Assembly: GCA_001603805.1 (NCBI GenBank)
Contig: LUZY01000010.1
Span: forward strand, 186,001 to 250,000
DNA: 64,000 bases
Origin: Deferribacterales bacterium Deferri_01
GTDB lineage: Bacteria > Chrysiogenota > Deferribacteres > Deferribacterales > Geovibrionaceae
Direction: 5' to 3'
In this document: one piece after another, positions 45,272 to 53,992 of the stretch
How the letters are laid out: every line of letters begins with the position of its first letter
How positions within the stretch are numbered: the stretch's first letter is position 1
Position numbers and translations under genes: made by a program
Notes under the pieces: generated by a model
Databases searched by the model: none
Told to the model about the DNA's origin: nothing
Seen by the model: only the letters and a program-made list of their open reading frames with translations

Positions 45272-46015
45272 ATGCTTAAAGATAAAATTGCCCTTATAAC
45301 CGGAGCCTCCAGAGGAATAGGAAAAGATATGGCGCTGGCATTTGCCGCTCAGGGCGCTTATGTTGCTGTTAACTACTCCTCAAGCCCCGCAAAAGCAGAC
45401 GAAGTGGTAAAAGCCATAACAGATGCAGGGGGCAAAGCATTTGCCGTTAAGGCGAATGTTGCAGATGAAGAAGAAGTTAAAGCTATGTTTGACAAGGTGG
45501 AGGAAGTGACAGGCTCCACAGTCGACATACTTGTAAATAATGCGGGCATAACCAAAGACGGTCTTCTCATGAGAATGAAAACCGAAGACTGGCAGACAGT
45601 TATGGACGTAAACCTTAAAAGTGCTTTTCTCTGCACCCGTTTTGCAGTAAAAGGCATGATGAAAAAACGCTACGGCAAGATAATAAATGTATCTAGCATC
45701 GTAGGGTTCATGGGCAACGCAGGGCAGGCAAATTATGTTGCCAGCAAGGCGGGGCTTATCGGGCTTACCAAAACAGCGGCTCTGGAATTTGCCTCAAGGG
45801 GCATCAGAGTAAACGCAATTGCGCCCGGATTTATAACAACTGATATGACGGACGGACTCAGCGAGGAGATTCAGCAGAAAATGATCTCCATGATCCCCCT
45901 CGCCGTTTTCGGCACAGGGAAGGACGTGGCAGATACGGCATTGTTCCTTGCGGGCTCCGGATCGGATTACATAACAGGACAGACCATTCATGTTAACGGC
46001 GGAATGTACGTATAA
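45272..46015 (+). CDS. fabG: 3-oxoacyl-ACP reductase
   Basis: 247 residues from ATG 45272 (GAAGGAG upstream; the frame is open from 45239 without similarity). Short-chain dehydrogenase: NADPH loop ITGASRGIGKD, NNAGITKDGLL, and catalytic S142, Y155, K159 (SSIVGFMGNAGQANYVASK). It reduces the beta-ketoacyl-ACP of each elongation round. Confidence 0.96.
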   Translation: MLKDKIALITGASRGIGKDMALAFAAQGAYVAVNYSSSPAKADEVVKAITDAGGKAFAVKANVADEEEVKAMFDKVEEVTGSTVDILVNNAGITKDGLLMRMKTEDWQTVMDVNLKSAFLCTRFAVKGMMKKRYGKIINVSSIVGFMGNAGQANYVASKAGLIGLTKTAALEFASRGIRVNAIAPGFITTDMTDGLSEEIQQKMISMIPLAVFGTGKDVADTALFLAGSGSDYITGQTIHVNGGMYV

Positions 46016-46055
46016 GCACCGCTGAAAAAATGAAAGAAACTCCAGGAGGATTTGA

Positions 46056-46286
46056 ATGGATATCGCAGGAAAAGTAAAAGAAATTATCGTTAAACAGCTT
46101 AACGTTGACGAAGCAGATGTTAAACCCGAAGCTTCTTTCATCGATGACCTTGATGCTGACTCTCTTGACACAGTAGAGCTTATCATGGCTTTTGAAGAAG
46201 AGTTCGATCTTGAAATTCCCGATGAGGAAGCAGAAAAGATCAAAACTGTCGGCGACGCTATCAGCTACATCGAATCAGCGAAGTAA
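46056..46286 (+). CDS. acpP: acyl carrier protein
   Basis: 76 acidic residues. The phosphopantetheine attachment site is S36 in [12 protein letters not shown]. The usual [13 protein letters not shown] helix follows. A strong AGGAGG precedes ATG 46056. The 84-nt gap to fabF contains a 7-bp hairpin that may protect the abundant acpP message. Confidence 0.97.
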   Translation: MDIAGKVKEIIVKQLNVDEADVKPEASFIDDLDADSLDTVELIMAFEEEFDLEIPDEEAEKIKTVGDAISYIESAK

Positions 46287-46307
46287 TTTAAGCAGAAACA
46301 CGCACTT

Positions 46308-46330
46308 CCCGCAGAGTATAAAACTGCGGG
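46308..46330 (+). other. hairpin between acpP and fabF
   Basis: CCCGCAG (46308-46314) / CTGCGGG (46324-46330) with a 9-nt loop and no T-run. It may be a 3' stabiliser or processing site that allows acpP to be made in excess of fabF. Confidence 0.4.
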
Positions 46331-46370
46331 CAGTGTCTTATCAGAAGATCAAAACAAACAGGAGGAACCT

Positions 46371-47609
46371 GTGAGCAGAAGGGTTGTTATCACCGGAATC
46401 GGTCTTGTGACACCGGTCGGAGTCGGAAACGATGAAAACTGGACAAACCTCATAGCCGGTAAAAGCGGTATCGGACAGATTACCAAATTTGACACATCCG
46501 AATTTCCCGTAAAAATTGCCGGTGAAGTTAAAAACTTCAATCCCGAAGAACTTGTCGATAAAAAAGATATCAAAAGATTTGACGAGTTCATTGTTTTCGC
46601 ACTTGCTGCGGCGGAAATAGCGTTCAGAGATGCAGACATGAACCTTGACGCTGTGGATAAAGAGCGTTTCGGCGTTATCATAGGTTCAGGAATAGGCGGT
46701 TTCAAATCCACCGAAGACACTAAAGCGGCATACATTGCAGGCGGAATCAAAAAGATCTCCCCTTTCTTCATCCCTGCATCCATCATCAACATGGGCAGCG
46801 GAGCCGTTTCCATACGCTACGGACTTAAAGGACCCAACCTCAGCATCGTAACTGCATGCGCCACAGGCACACACGCCATAGGCGACGCCTTCAAAATCAT
46901 TGCACGAGGCGATGCGGACTGCATGGTTGCGGGCGGAGCGGAAGCTTCCATTACTGAGCTTGCAGTGGGCGGCTTCTCCAACATGAAAGCACTGGCAAAA
47001 AGGAACGAAGAACCTGAAAAAGCCAGCAGACCCTTCGACAAAGACAGAAACGGATTTGTTATGGGAGAAGGCTCAGGTATTCTGATCCTTGAAGAGCTTG
47101 AACACGCAAAAGCGCGCGGCGCAAAAATCTACGCCGAAGTCGCAGGCTACGGTCTCACAGGTGACGCATACCACATGACAGCACCTGACGAATCCGGTGA
47201 CGGCGCTATGAGAACAATGAGAATGGCTATTAAGGATGCCGGAATAAACGCTGATGAAATCAACTACATCAACGCCCACGGTACATCCACTCCATATAAC
47301 GATGCCATCGAAACAAGGGCTATTAAGGGCGTTTTCGGCGACCACGCAGGAAAGCTTAAAATCAGCTCCACAAAATCGATGACTGGTCACCTGCTCGGCG
47401 CTGCGGGCAGTGTTGAGGCGGCTTATCTTGCCATGTCAATAAAGACAGGCATTATACCCCCCACAATCAACCTTGAAACGCCGGATCCTGACTGCGATCT
47501 CGACTACGTACCCAATAAAGCTGAAAAACTTGATATCCGCTACGGATTAAGCAACTCTTTCGGCTTCGGAGGAACAAACGCAACTATCTTGCTGAAAAAG
47601 TATGAGTAG
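46371..47609 (+). CDS. fabF: beta-ketoacyl-ACP synthase II
   Basis: 412 residues from GTG 46371, with AGGAGG upstream. Condensing enzyme for chain elongation: C163 ([10 protein letters not shown]), H303 ([11 protein letters not shown]) and H340 ([11 protein letters not shown]). [14 protein letters not shown] opens the protein. The last codons overlap the rnc start by 8 nt. Confidence 0.96.
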   Translation: MSRRVVITGIGLVTPVGVGNDENWTNLIAGKSGIGQITKFDTSEFPVKIAGEVKNFNPEELVDKKDIKRFDEFIVFALAAAEIAFRDADMNLDAVDKERFGVIIGSGIGGFKSTEDTKAAYIAGGIKKISPFFIPASIINMGSGAVSIRYGLKGPNLSIVTACATGTHAIGDAFKIIARGDADCMVAGGAEASITELAVGGFSNMKALAKRNEEPEKASRPFDKDRNGFVMGEGSGILILEELEHAKARGAKIYAEVAGYGLTGDAYHMTAPDESGDGAMRTMRMAIKDAGINADEINYINAHGTSTPYNDAIETRAIKGVFGDHAGKLKISSTKSMTGHLLGAAGSVEAAYLAMSIKTGIIPPTINLETPDPDCDLDYVPNKAEKLDIRYGLSNSFGFGGTNATILLKKYE

Positions 47610-48309
47610 TCACGGCGAACCGGTTAAATACGAAAATCTTGAGAGACTCCTGTCGTATCAATTTACGAACAGGAGTCTCCTTCTTGAAGCTCTCACCCAC
47701 AGATCTTATTCCCACGAGAAGAGAACTAAAACAAACTATGAACGTCTGGAATTCCTCGGTGATGCGGTTTTACAGCTTGTTATCACAGAATATCTCCTTG
47801 AAAAATACAGAGATTATGATGAAGGAACTCTCTCAAAGCTAAGAGGGTACTTTGTCAGCGAAGGCTTTTTAAGCATCATAGCCCACGAGATAGGTCTTGG
47901 ACGTTTCGTTCTCCTCGGTAAAGGCGAAAAGGCAAGCGGGGGAATGTTTAAGGACTCTCTTCTGTGTGATATATTCGAGTCACTTGTTGCAGCAATATAC
48001 CGTGACGGCGGGTATGACACTGCGAGAGAAACCATAATCCATCTCTTCGGCAAACGGATAGATGAAGACATTTCCACCAACAGTTTCATAGACTCAAAAA
48101 GCGAACTCCAGAAACTCACCCAGAAAATCTACGGCGTACTGCCCGAATACACCGTGCTTAAAGAGGTGGGACCGGAGCATAATAAAACCTTTGTTGTCGA
48201 GCTTACCATTGAAGGAATTCTCCATGAGACAGGCGAAGGCAAAAGCAAAAAAAGTGCGGAAAAAGTCGCCGCCACCAAGGCCCTGAACCGCCTTGCACAC
48301 GTTTCCTAG
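47602..48309 (+). CDS. rnc: ribonuclease III
   Basis: 235 residues. It cuts double-stranded RNA in rRNA and mRNA processing. The signature [15 protein letters not shown] contains catalytic acidic residues, with [11 protein letters not shown] as the second acidic motif. Residues ~160-233 form the double-stranded RNA-binding domain ([12 protein letters not shown] ... [16 protein letters not shown]). It is coupled to fabF by overlap, the common fabF-rnc arrangement. Confidence 0.96.
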   Translation: MSSHGEPVKYENLERLLSYQFTNRSLLLEALTHRSYSHEKRTKTNYERLEFLGDAVLQLVITEYLLEKYRDYDEGTLSKLRGYFVSEGFLSIIAHEIGLGRFVLLGKGEKASGGMFKDSLLCDIFESLVAAIYRDGGYDTARETIIHLFGKRIDEDISTNSFIDSKSELQKLTQKIYGVLPEYTVLKEVGPEHNKTFVVELTIEGILHETGEGKSKKSAEKVAATKALNRLAHVS

Positions 48310-49330
48310 AAGAATCCTCCCTGTTTTCATCCCTTTTGCGGGGTGCAGAAACAGGTGTGTCTACTGCAATCAGAACAGAATTACCGGAACGGGCAGCGGA
48401 AGTCTTCTGGAAAATGCCTCACGGCAAATCTCTGATTATCTTTCTTATTCAGACAAATGGGACGAACTGGCATTTTACGGAGGCAGCTTTACCTGCATCC
48501 CTCAAAAGGACAGACTGGCACTGTATGAACTCGCCCGTGAAAAAGGTTTTGACAGACTCCGCTTTTCCACAAGCCCCGACTGTGTGGGAAATGATGTGCT
48601 GGACGAAGCTGAAGCCTTCGGAGTGCGCACTGTTGAACTCGGCGTGCAGTCTCTCTCTGACGGAGTGCTGAGTCTTAATAAGCGCCCATATGATGTAGAA
48701 ACCTGCCTCAAGGCAATCAAGTCAGTGAGCAGAAGATTCATCACCGGAGTTCAGATGATGACCGGAATGTACGGCGAAACAGCCGCAGATGTTGCCAATA
48801 CTGCCGATTCGCTGGCTGCCCTTAAACCTGCTTACGCCCGAATCTACCCCACTGTTGTTCTGGCTGATACAGAGCTTGCGGAATTATACAAAACAGACTG
48901 TTATATCCCCCCCACTCCTGCGGAGATGCTTCTCCGCACCGCATACGCATATGCCGCACTCACATCAGCGGGTACAAATGTAATCCGCACCGGTCTGCAA
49001 TCAACAGACAGCCTTGAAGATTCCATAAAAGGCGGATTTTACCATCCGGCATTCGGCGATATGGTAAAAACACTTATTATACTGATATTTCTGCATAATT
49101 ACGGAGAGATCAACGCCTCGCAGGCAGATATTCACAAATTCTTCGGTTATAAGTCCCTTGCAAGAAAACATTTCCCTGATAAAATCATCATCGGTGAAGA
49201 TTTTCAGACATCCTTGCCTGAAATCTGCCTGAAAGCAAAGGAGCATATTTTTGAGAATAACGGCAGGAACCCTGAAAGGAATTCAGCTTCATACGCCGAA
49301 GAACTCATCCGTCAGACCCACAACAGATAA
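48293..49330 (+). CDS. radical SAM protein, Elp3-like
   Basis: 345 residues. The SAM/4Fe-4S motif C-x3-C-x2-C is in PFAGCRNRCVYCNQNRITG, near the N-terminus, followed by FYGGSFTCIP and TVELGVQSLSD, as in the Elp3/COG1243 group. It lacks the acetyltransferase domain of true Elp3. Such genes often follow rnc. The substrate is unknown. The start is taken as TTG 48293, inside rnc, with only a distant AAGG. Its last 80 nt overlap rsmD in another frame. Confidence 0.85.
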   Translation: MHTFPRRILPVFIPFAGCRNRCVYCNQNRITGTGSGSLLENASRQISDYLSYSDKWDELAFYGGSFTCIPQKDRLALYELAREKGFDRLRFSTSPDCVGNDVLDEAEAFGVRTVELGVQSLSDGVLSLNKRPYDVETCLKAIKSVSRRFITGVQMMTGMYGETAADVANTADSLAALKPAYARIYPTVVLADTELAELYKTDCYIPPTPAEMLLRTAYAYAALTSAGTNVIRTGLQSTDSLEDSIKGGFYHPAFGDMVKTLIILIFLHNYGEINASQADIHKFFGYKSLARKHFPDKIIIGEDFQTSLPEICLKAKEHIFENNGRNPERNSASYAEELIRQTHNR

Positions 49331-49787
49331 GGTCAGACAGGCTGTTTTTTCGTCCCTTTTTGATGAAATAGAAAATGCCGCAGTGCTTGATCTCTGTGCC
49401 GGAACAGGAGCATTCGGGATAGAAGCCTTAAGCAGAGGAGCGGCTTCCGCCGTTTTCATTGACCTCTCCACTGATATAATCAAAAAAAATATCCTCACCG
49501 CAAAGCTCGCAAATACACGGATAATAAAGGGGGACGTGAAAAAAGAGATCCCCCGTCTCAATACATCCTTTGATATAATTTTCACTGACCCGCCCTACGG
49601 ACTGTTTGACCCACAGGAAATAATGAACCTGATATACGAAAACGGGATCTTGCAGCCAGACGGCGTTCTTATCTATGAGGAAAGCACCCGCACTTTTTTC
49701 CCTGCGGAGCCTGAGAATTTTGAGATTCTGAAGGAAAAGAAGTACGGTGAAACAGCAATATATTACTTAAAACGGATGCAGATATGA
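49251..49787 (+). CDS. rsmD: 16S rRNA (guanine-966-N2)-methyltransferase
   Basis: 178 residues. MRITAGTLKGIQL and RPTTDKVRQAVFSSL are the RsmD start. SAM motif VLDLCAGTGAFGIEAL and catalytic TDPPYG are clear. The start is TTG 49251, eight nucleotides after a perfect AAGGAG. The first 80 nt lie inside the end of the radical-SAM gene, yet they encode the conserved N-terminus, so the overlap is real. It overlaps coaD by 4 nt (ATGA). Confidence 0.94.
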   Translation: MRITAGTLKGIQLHTPKNSSVRPTTDKVRQAVFSSLFDEIENAAVLDLCAGTGAFGIEALSRGAASAVFIDLSTDIIKKNILTAKLANTRIIKGDVKKEIPRLNTSFDIIFTDPPYGLFDPQEIMNLIYENGILQPDGVLIYEESTRTFFPAEPENFEILKEKKYGETAIYYLKRMQI

Positions 49788-50293
49788 AAAGAGCAGTTTA
49801 TCCCGGAACCTTTGACCCTATGACACTGGGACACCTTGACATTCTCAAAAGAAGCTCAATGCTTTTTGACGAAGTAATACTCGCAGTGGCGAAAAGCGAA
49901 AAAAAAAGCACCCTCTTCTCCATTGAGGAAAGAACTGATATGGCAAAAATCGCCACGCAGGATATTAAAAACATACGTATTGTCCCTTTCTCCTGCCTTC
50001 TGGTAAACTTTATGCAGAGGATGGACAGTCAGATAGTTATAAGAGGTCTGCGTGCGGTGTCTGATTATGAGTATGAGCTTCAGCTCGCCCTGATGAACCG
50101 CAAGCTTGACCCGAAGCTCGACACTGTATTTCTCATGCCTTCACAGCAGTATATCTTCCTAAGCTCCAGTATGGTGCGTGAAATAGCAAGCCTCGGTGGT
50201 GATGTTTCCAAGTTTGTTCCGCCGGTTGTTTATGAAAGAATGGTAAAGAGACTCGGTTTCCCGCCTGAAAACCCATGCGGCGGGCAGAACTAA
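49784..50293 (+). CDS. coaD: phosphopantetheine adenylyltransferase
   Basis: 169 residues. Penultimate step of CoA synthesis. The nucleotidyltransferase motif YPGTFDPMTLGHLDI and the C-terminal FLSSSMVREIASLGGDVSKF are typical. ATG 49784 overlaps the rsmD stop. rsmD-coaD pairing is common. A weak 5-bp hairpin at 50334-50347 follows. Confidence 0.96.
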   Translation: MKRAVYPGTFDPMTLGHLDILKRSSMLFDEVILAVAKSEKKSTLFSIEERTDMAKIATQDIKNIRIVPFSCLLVNFMQRMDSQIVIRGLRAVSDYEYELQLALMNRKLDPKLDTVFLMPSQQYIFLSSSMVREIASLGGDVSKFVPPVVYERMVKRLGFPPENPCGGQN

Positions 50294-50435
50294 GGTTTTT
50301 TATCCTCTGTACGATTCTTAAATAGTGCATAAGGTCCCATAAGGGACTAATTATTTGATTTTGCCGTTATTTGGTGCTAGTTTAGCTTAATAGGGCAAAA
50401 TTGACCGCAGTACAGCAGACTCGGCGAGGGGTTCC

Positions 50436-52346
50436 ATGAAAAAGATCTTACTGATTGACGACAGCGTTACCATTCACAGGGTAATAGACATCTGCATCGA
50501 TAAAGATAAATTCATCACGGAGAAAACCTTTTCCGCTGACGATGCAGTGATGAAGCTGAAAAACTCCCCCGCCGACATTGTTCTGCTGGATAACAAACTT
50601 GAGGGGATCACCCTTCTTGATTTCATAGGGAAGATACGCTCCCTTGCCCAGGATGCCTGGATCATCCTTCTTACCGGCGCATTTGACCAGTTTGATGATA
50701 ACGACCTCATTAAATCCGGTGCAGATGATTACCTTTTCAAACCATTTGACTCACAGGCGATAGAAGCAAAAATTAATTACGGACTCAACTCTGTACGTGA
50801 GGTTCCTGTCTCTGCTCAGGCGCCTGCTATGCCCGAACAGGTAATAGCGGAGGAAGAGACGGAAATCCTTGAGCCGGAAGAAACACAGGCTGAAGAGGAA
50901 GCACAATTCATTGATCTTCAGGGAATCCCTTCTGAAGCAGACGTTAAGGATGAAGAGCCGGAATCAGAGGACGAAGCCGAGATTGAGGCAGCTCCGGAAG
51001 AAGATGCGCTTTCTGCGGCAGAATTTGCAGATGCTGATATAACTGCCGAAGAAGTGGTAACCGACGAACCTGCGGAGGAAATACCATCAGCAGATGATAT
51101 CTTCTCAGTGGATGAACCGGAAGAAGTTCAGGAATCACTTGATCTGTATGGTGAAAACGAAGAGGAATTCCCGTTTGATGACGATGCAGAACCATCTATA
51201 GCAGTATCAGAAGAGGAAAAAGCGGAGCTTGGAAACCTTTTCGCTGAAACTGACGAACCCGAAATAGTAATCGAAGACACTGACGAACAGCCGGATGAAG
51301 ATCTCGACTCTTTCCTTAAAGGGCTTGAGGAAACTGATGTTCCGGAAGCAGAAGTTATAGAAGAGGAACAGGAAATACCCGAAACTGCGCCGGAAGACTT
51401 TACGGATCTTCTGGATGAACTCGTAGAAAAGGAAGAACCTGCTCCTGAATATATCATAGAAGAAGAACCGGAAGGGACCGACCCCTTTGCCGGACTCATG
51501 ACAGTGGATGAAGAAAGCGTTCTCAGTGAGCCTAAAGCAGCAGAAGAGCAGAAACAGGAAACAGACGAAAATGATATCTTTGCCGGATTAACACAGATAA
51601 GCGTGGAAGAGGTTGCCGACGGCAAACCGAAAGAGCCGGAGGAAGAAATTCAGCCGGAAGAGATTACCGAAATAGAAGAAACAGCGCTGGATTTGATCCC
51701 CGAAGGATTTCTGCAGACAGACGCACCGGTGGACGGTGAGATTGTTGAAGAGGCGCAGGAACCAGACCTCACAGCAGAAGCGCTTGAGAGCATGCCCATC
51801 GACACAGACTTTGCTGACCTCACTCCGGCTGATGATGCAGGGGCGGAGATTCCCCAACTCACAGATGAAGATCTTTCCGAACCTGCAATCATACGGGAAG
51901 AAGAACCGGAGGAAGCATTAACAGAAATGCCCGAACCGGAAACAGAACCTGAAGCTGAAGAAATTCTGCCTGAACCTCTCTTTGAACCGGCTGAAGAAGA
52001 GATAGCAAAAACTCCTGCACCGGAAGAAGAGCCCGAAGCATGTATTATGCAGGATGATGAAGCAGAGCTTACAGCCTTTGAGGAATTCCCCGAAGAACAG
52101 TTTGCCCCGCTGAAGGACATTGAAGAGGAAGCACCGCAGCCTGCCGTATCCGCAGTACAGCCTGAAGGTCTGGCGCAGGAAGAGATAAAAGAGATAGTTT
52201 ACCGTTCACTGGACAGCGGGATGCTGAAAAGTGCAATACAGGAAGTTCTTTCCGAAAAAATGGAGGAAGTGCTGAGAGAAGTGCTTCCGGAAATAGCAGA
52301 AATGGTTATAAGAGAAGAAATAGAGCGCCTTAAGAGAGGAGAATAA
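50436..52346 (+). CDS. response regulator with a long acidic low-complexity region
   Basis: 636 residues. Residues 1-120 are a receiver: D8-D9 in LLIDDS, phospho-acceptor D52 (IVLLDNKLEG), switch Thr (LLTGAF) and FKPF lysine. About 130-570 is Glu/Pro/Ala/Asp-rich and very acidic, with short repeated motifs such as DPFAGLMTVDEES (near 350) and NDIFAGLTQISVEE (near 378). The last 65 residues are amphipathic helices (LSEKMEEVLREVLPEIAEMV ... REEIERLKR). No DNA-binding domain is seen. I infer a scaffold that binds partners through linear motifs. It precedes purM directly. Confidence 0.85.
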   Translation: MKKILLIDDSVTIHRVIDICIDKDKFITEKTFSADDAVMKLKNSPADIVLLDNKLEGITLLDFIGKIRSLAQDAWIILLTGAFDQFDDNDLIKSGADDYLFKPFDSQAIEAKINYGLNSVREVPVSAQAPAMPEQVIAEEETEILEPEETQAEEEAQFIDLQGIPSEADVKDEEPESEDEAEIEAAPEEDALSAAEFADADITAEEVVTDEPAEEIPSADDIFSVDEPEEVQESLDLYGENEEEFPFDDDAEPSIAVSEEEKAELGNLFAETDEPEIVIEDTDEQPDEDLDSFLKGLEETDVPEAEVIEEEQEIPETAPEDFTDLLDELVEKEEPAPEYIIEEEPEGTDPFAGLMTVDEESVLSEPKAAEEQKQETDENDIFAGLTQISVEEVADGKPKEPEEEIQPEEITEIEETALDLIPEGFLQTDAPVDGEIVEEAQEPDLTAEALESMPIDTDFADLTPADDAGAEIPQLTDEDLSEPAIIREEEPEEALTEMPEPETEPEAEEILPEPLFEPAEEEIAKTPAPEEEPEACIMQDDEAELTAFEEFPEEQFAPLKDIEEEAPQPAVSAVQPEGLAQEEIKEIVYRSLDSGMLKSAIQEVLSEKMEEVLREVLPEIAEMVIREEIERLKRGE

Positions 52347-53390
52347 GTGTCACAGATCGACTACAGAAGCAGCGGAGTTAACATAGACGAGGGTAACAGA
52401 TTCATAACCCTCATAAAATCCATGGCGGAATCCACATATACCGAAGGAGTTATAGGAAGCCTCGGCGGATTCGCAGGATTTTTCAGCCTCAAGGACGCAG
52501 CAGGCATGACCGACCCTGTGCTTGTGGCAGCAACAGACGGAGTAGGCACAAAGCTTAAGGTAGCCTTTGATTCAGGCAAGCTTGATACTGTCGGTGTCGA
52601 TCTGGTTGCTATGAGCGTAAACGACCTTGTTGTAACCGGAGCAAAACCTCTCTTCTTCCTCGATTATCTCGCCACAGGCAAACTTGCCCCTGAAGACATG
52701 GCAGAGGTTGTAAAAGGCATAGCTGACGGATGCAGGCAGTCCGGCACCGCACTCATAGGCGGCGAAACGGCAGAGATGCCCGGATTTTACAAAGAAGGCG
52801 AATTTGACCTCGCCGGTTTCTGTGTGGGAATACTGGACAAAGCCAAAATGGTGGACGGCAGCAAAGTCGCCGCCGGAGACGTTATAGTCGGTTTCGGCTC
52901 AAGCGGTCTGCACAGCAACGGATACTCGCTTGCACGTAAAATCTTTTTTGAAGAGCTTAAAATGGACGTCAAGGATGCCATAAACGGAAAACCACTTTAT
53001 GAACTGCTCCTTGCACCCACAAAAATATATGTAAAAACAGTCCTTTCTCTCCTTGCAGAAGGGTTCGGCATCAAAGCCATGGCGCACATAACAGGCGGCG
53101 GCTTCTATGAGAATATCCCCAGAGTCCTCCCCGAAGGGCTTGACGCTGTTGTGGATAAAGACAGCTTCAAAAGACCTGAGATATTCGACATAATCACCTC
53201 AAAGGTCAGCATAGACAGCCGTGAGCTTTACAGAGTCTTTAATATGGGCATAGGCTTCATCGCTGTTGTGTCCGCTGACGATGCGGAAAAACTCACTGCC
53301 CGTGCCTGCGAACTGGGTGAGAGTGCCTTCATTATAGGCAAAATGACCGAAGGAACAAAATCGGTTAAGATAAAAGGAATAGACTTCTGA
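52347..53390 (+). CDS. purM: phosphoribosylformylglycinamidine cyclo-ligase (AIR synthetase)
   Basis: 347 residues from GTG 52347, with GAGAGGAG upstream and no gap to the regulator gene. Purine step 5. YRSSGVNIDEGNRF, ATDGVGTKLKVA, MSVNDLVVTGAKPLFFLDY and GGETAEMPGFY are diagnostic. It shares one base with purN (TGATG). Confidence 0.97.
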   Translation: MSQIDYRSSGVNIDEGNRFITLIKSMAESTYTEGVIGSLGGFAGFFSLKDAAGMTDPVLVAATDGVGTKLKVAFDSGKLDTVGVDLVAMSVNDLVVTGAKPLFFLDYLATGKLAPEDMAEVVKGIADGCRQSGTALIGGETAEMPGFYKEGEFDLAGFCVGILDKAKMVDGSKVAAGDVIVGFGSSGLHSNGYSLARKIFFEELKMDVKDAINGKPLYELLLAPTKIYVKTVLSLLAEGFGIKAMAHITGGGFYENIPRVLPEGLDAVVDKDSFKRPEIFDIITSKVSIDSRELYRVFNMGIGFIAVVSADDAEKLTARACELGESAFIIGKMTEGTKSVKIKGIDF

Positions 53391-53992
53391 TGAAGATAGG
53401 AATACTTCTCTCCGGCAGGGGAAGCAACTTTAAGGCTATAAAGTCCGCAATAGACAAAGGCGAAATACCTGACACAGAAATAGCCGTGGTGATAAGCAAC
53501 AAGGCAGACGCCGCAGGGCTGGCTTATGCAGCAGAATGCGGGCTTAAAACCGTCTACCTCAACCACAAGGACTTTGACGGCCGTGAAGCCTACGACCGTG
53601 AGATAGTGAAGCATCTGAATGACGCAGGCGTCCAGCTTGTGTGCCTTGCAGGATTCATGCGTATCATCTCGCCTTACTTCGTTGAGCAGTTCAGAAACAG
53701 AATAATAAATATACACCCTTCTCTTCTTCCCGCCTTTCCGGGTCTGGATGCACAAAAACAGGCTCTGGAATACGGAGTACGCTTCGCCGGATGCACAGTG
53801 CATTTTGTGGATGAGAAAATGGACAACGGAGCCATAATCCTCCAGAAATGTGTCCCCGTTCTTGAAGACGATACAGAGGAAAGCCTCTCAGCCCGTATCC
53901 TTGAGCAGGAACATAAGGCATATCCCGAAGCGGTGCGCCTTATAGCCGAAGGCAGGCTGAAAACTGAGGGCAGGAAAGTAAAAATAATATGA
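53390..53992 (+). CDS. purN: phosphoribosylglycinamide formyltransferase
   Basis: 200 residues. Purine step 3, formyl transfer from 10-formyl-THF to GAR. ILLSGRGSNFKAI at the start, the catalytic INIHPSLLPAFPG (Asn and His) and FVDEKMDNGAII (Asp) are all present. It overlaps the M16-like gene by 4 nt. Confidence 0.97.
   Translation: MKIGILLSGRGSNFKAIKSAIDKGEIPDTEIAVVISNKADAAGLAYAAECGLKTVYLNHKDFDGREAYDREIVKHLNDAGVQLVCLAGFMRIISPYFVEQFRNRIINIHPSLLPAFPGLDAQKQALEYGVRFAGCTVHFVDEKMDNGAIILQKCVPVLEDDTEESLSARILEQEHKAYPEAVRLIAEGRLKTEGRKVKII

Noticed and set aside
50334-50347. Small hairpin GTCCC-ATAA-GGGAC after coaD as a terminator
   Set aside because: The stem is only 5 bp and the following tract is a poor T-run, so I do not list it.
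51128-51625. Serine-rich antisense ORF and others across the acidic regulator
   Set aside because: They are complements of Glu/Asp/Pro codons of the acidic linker, not independent genes.
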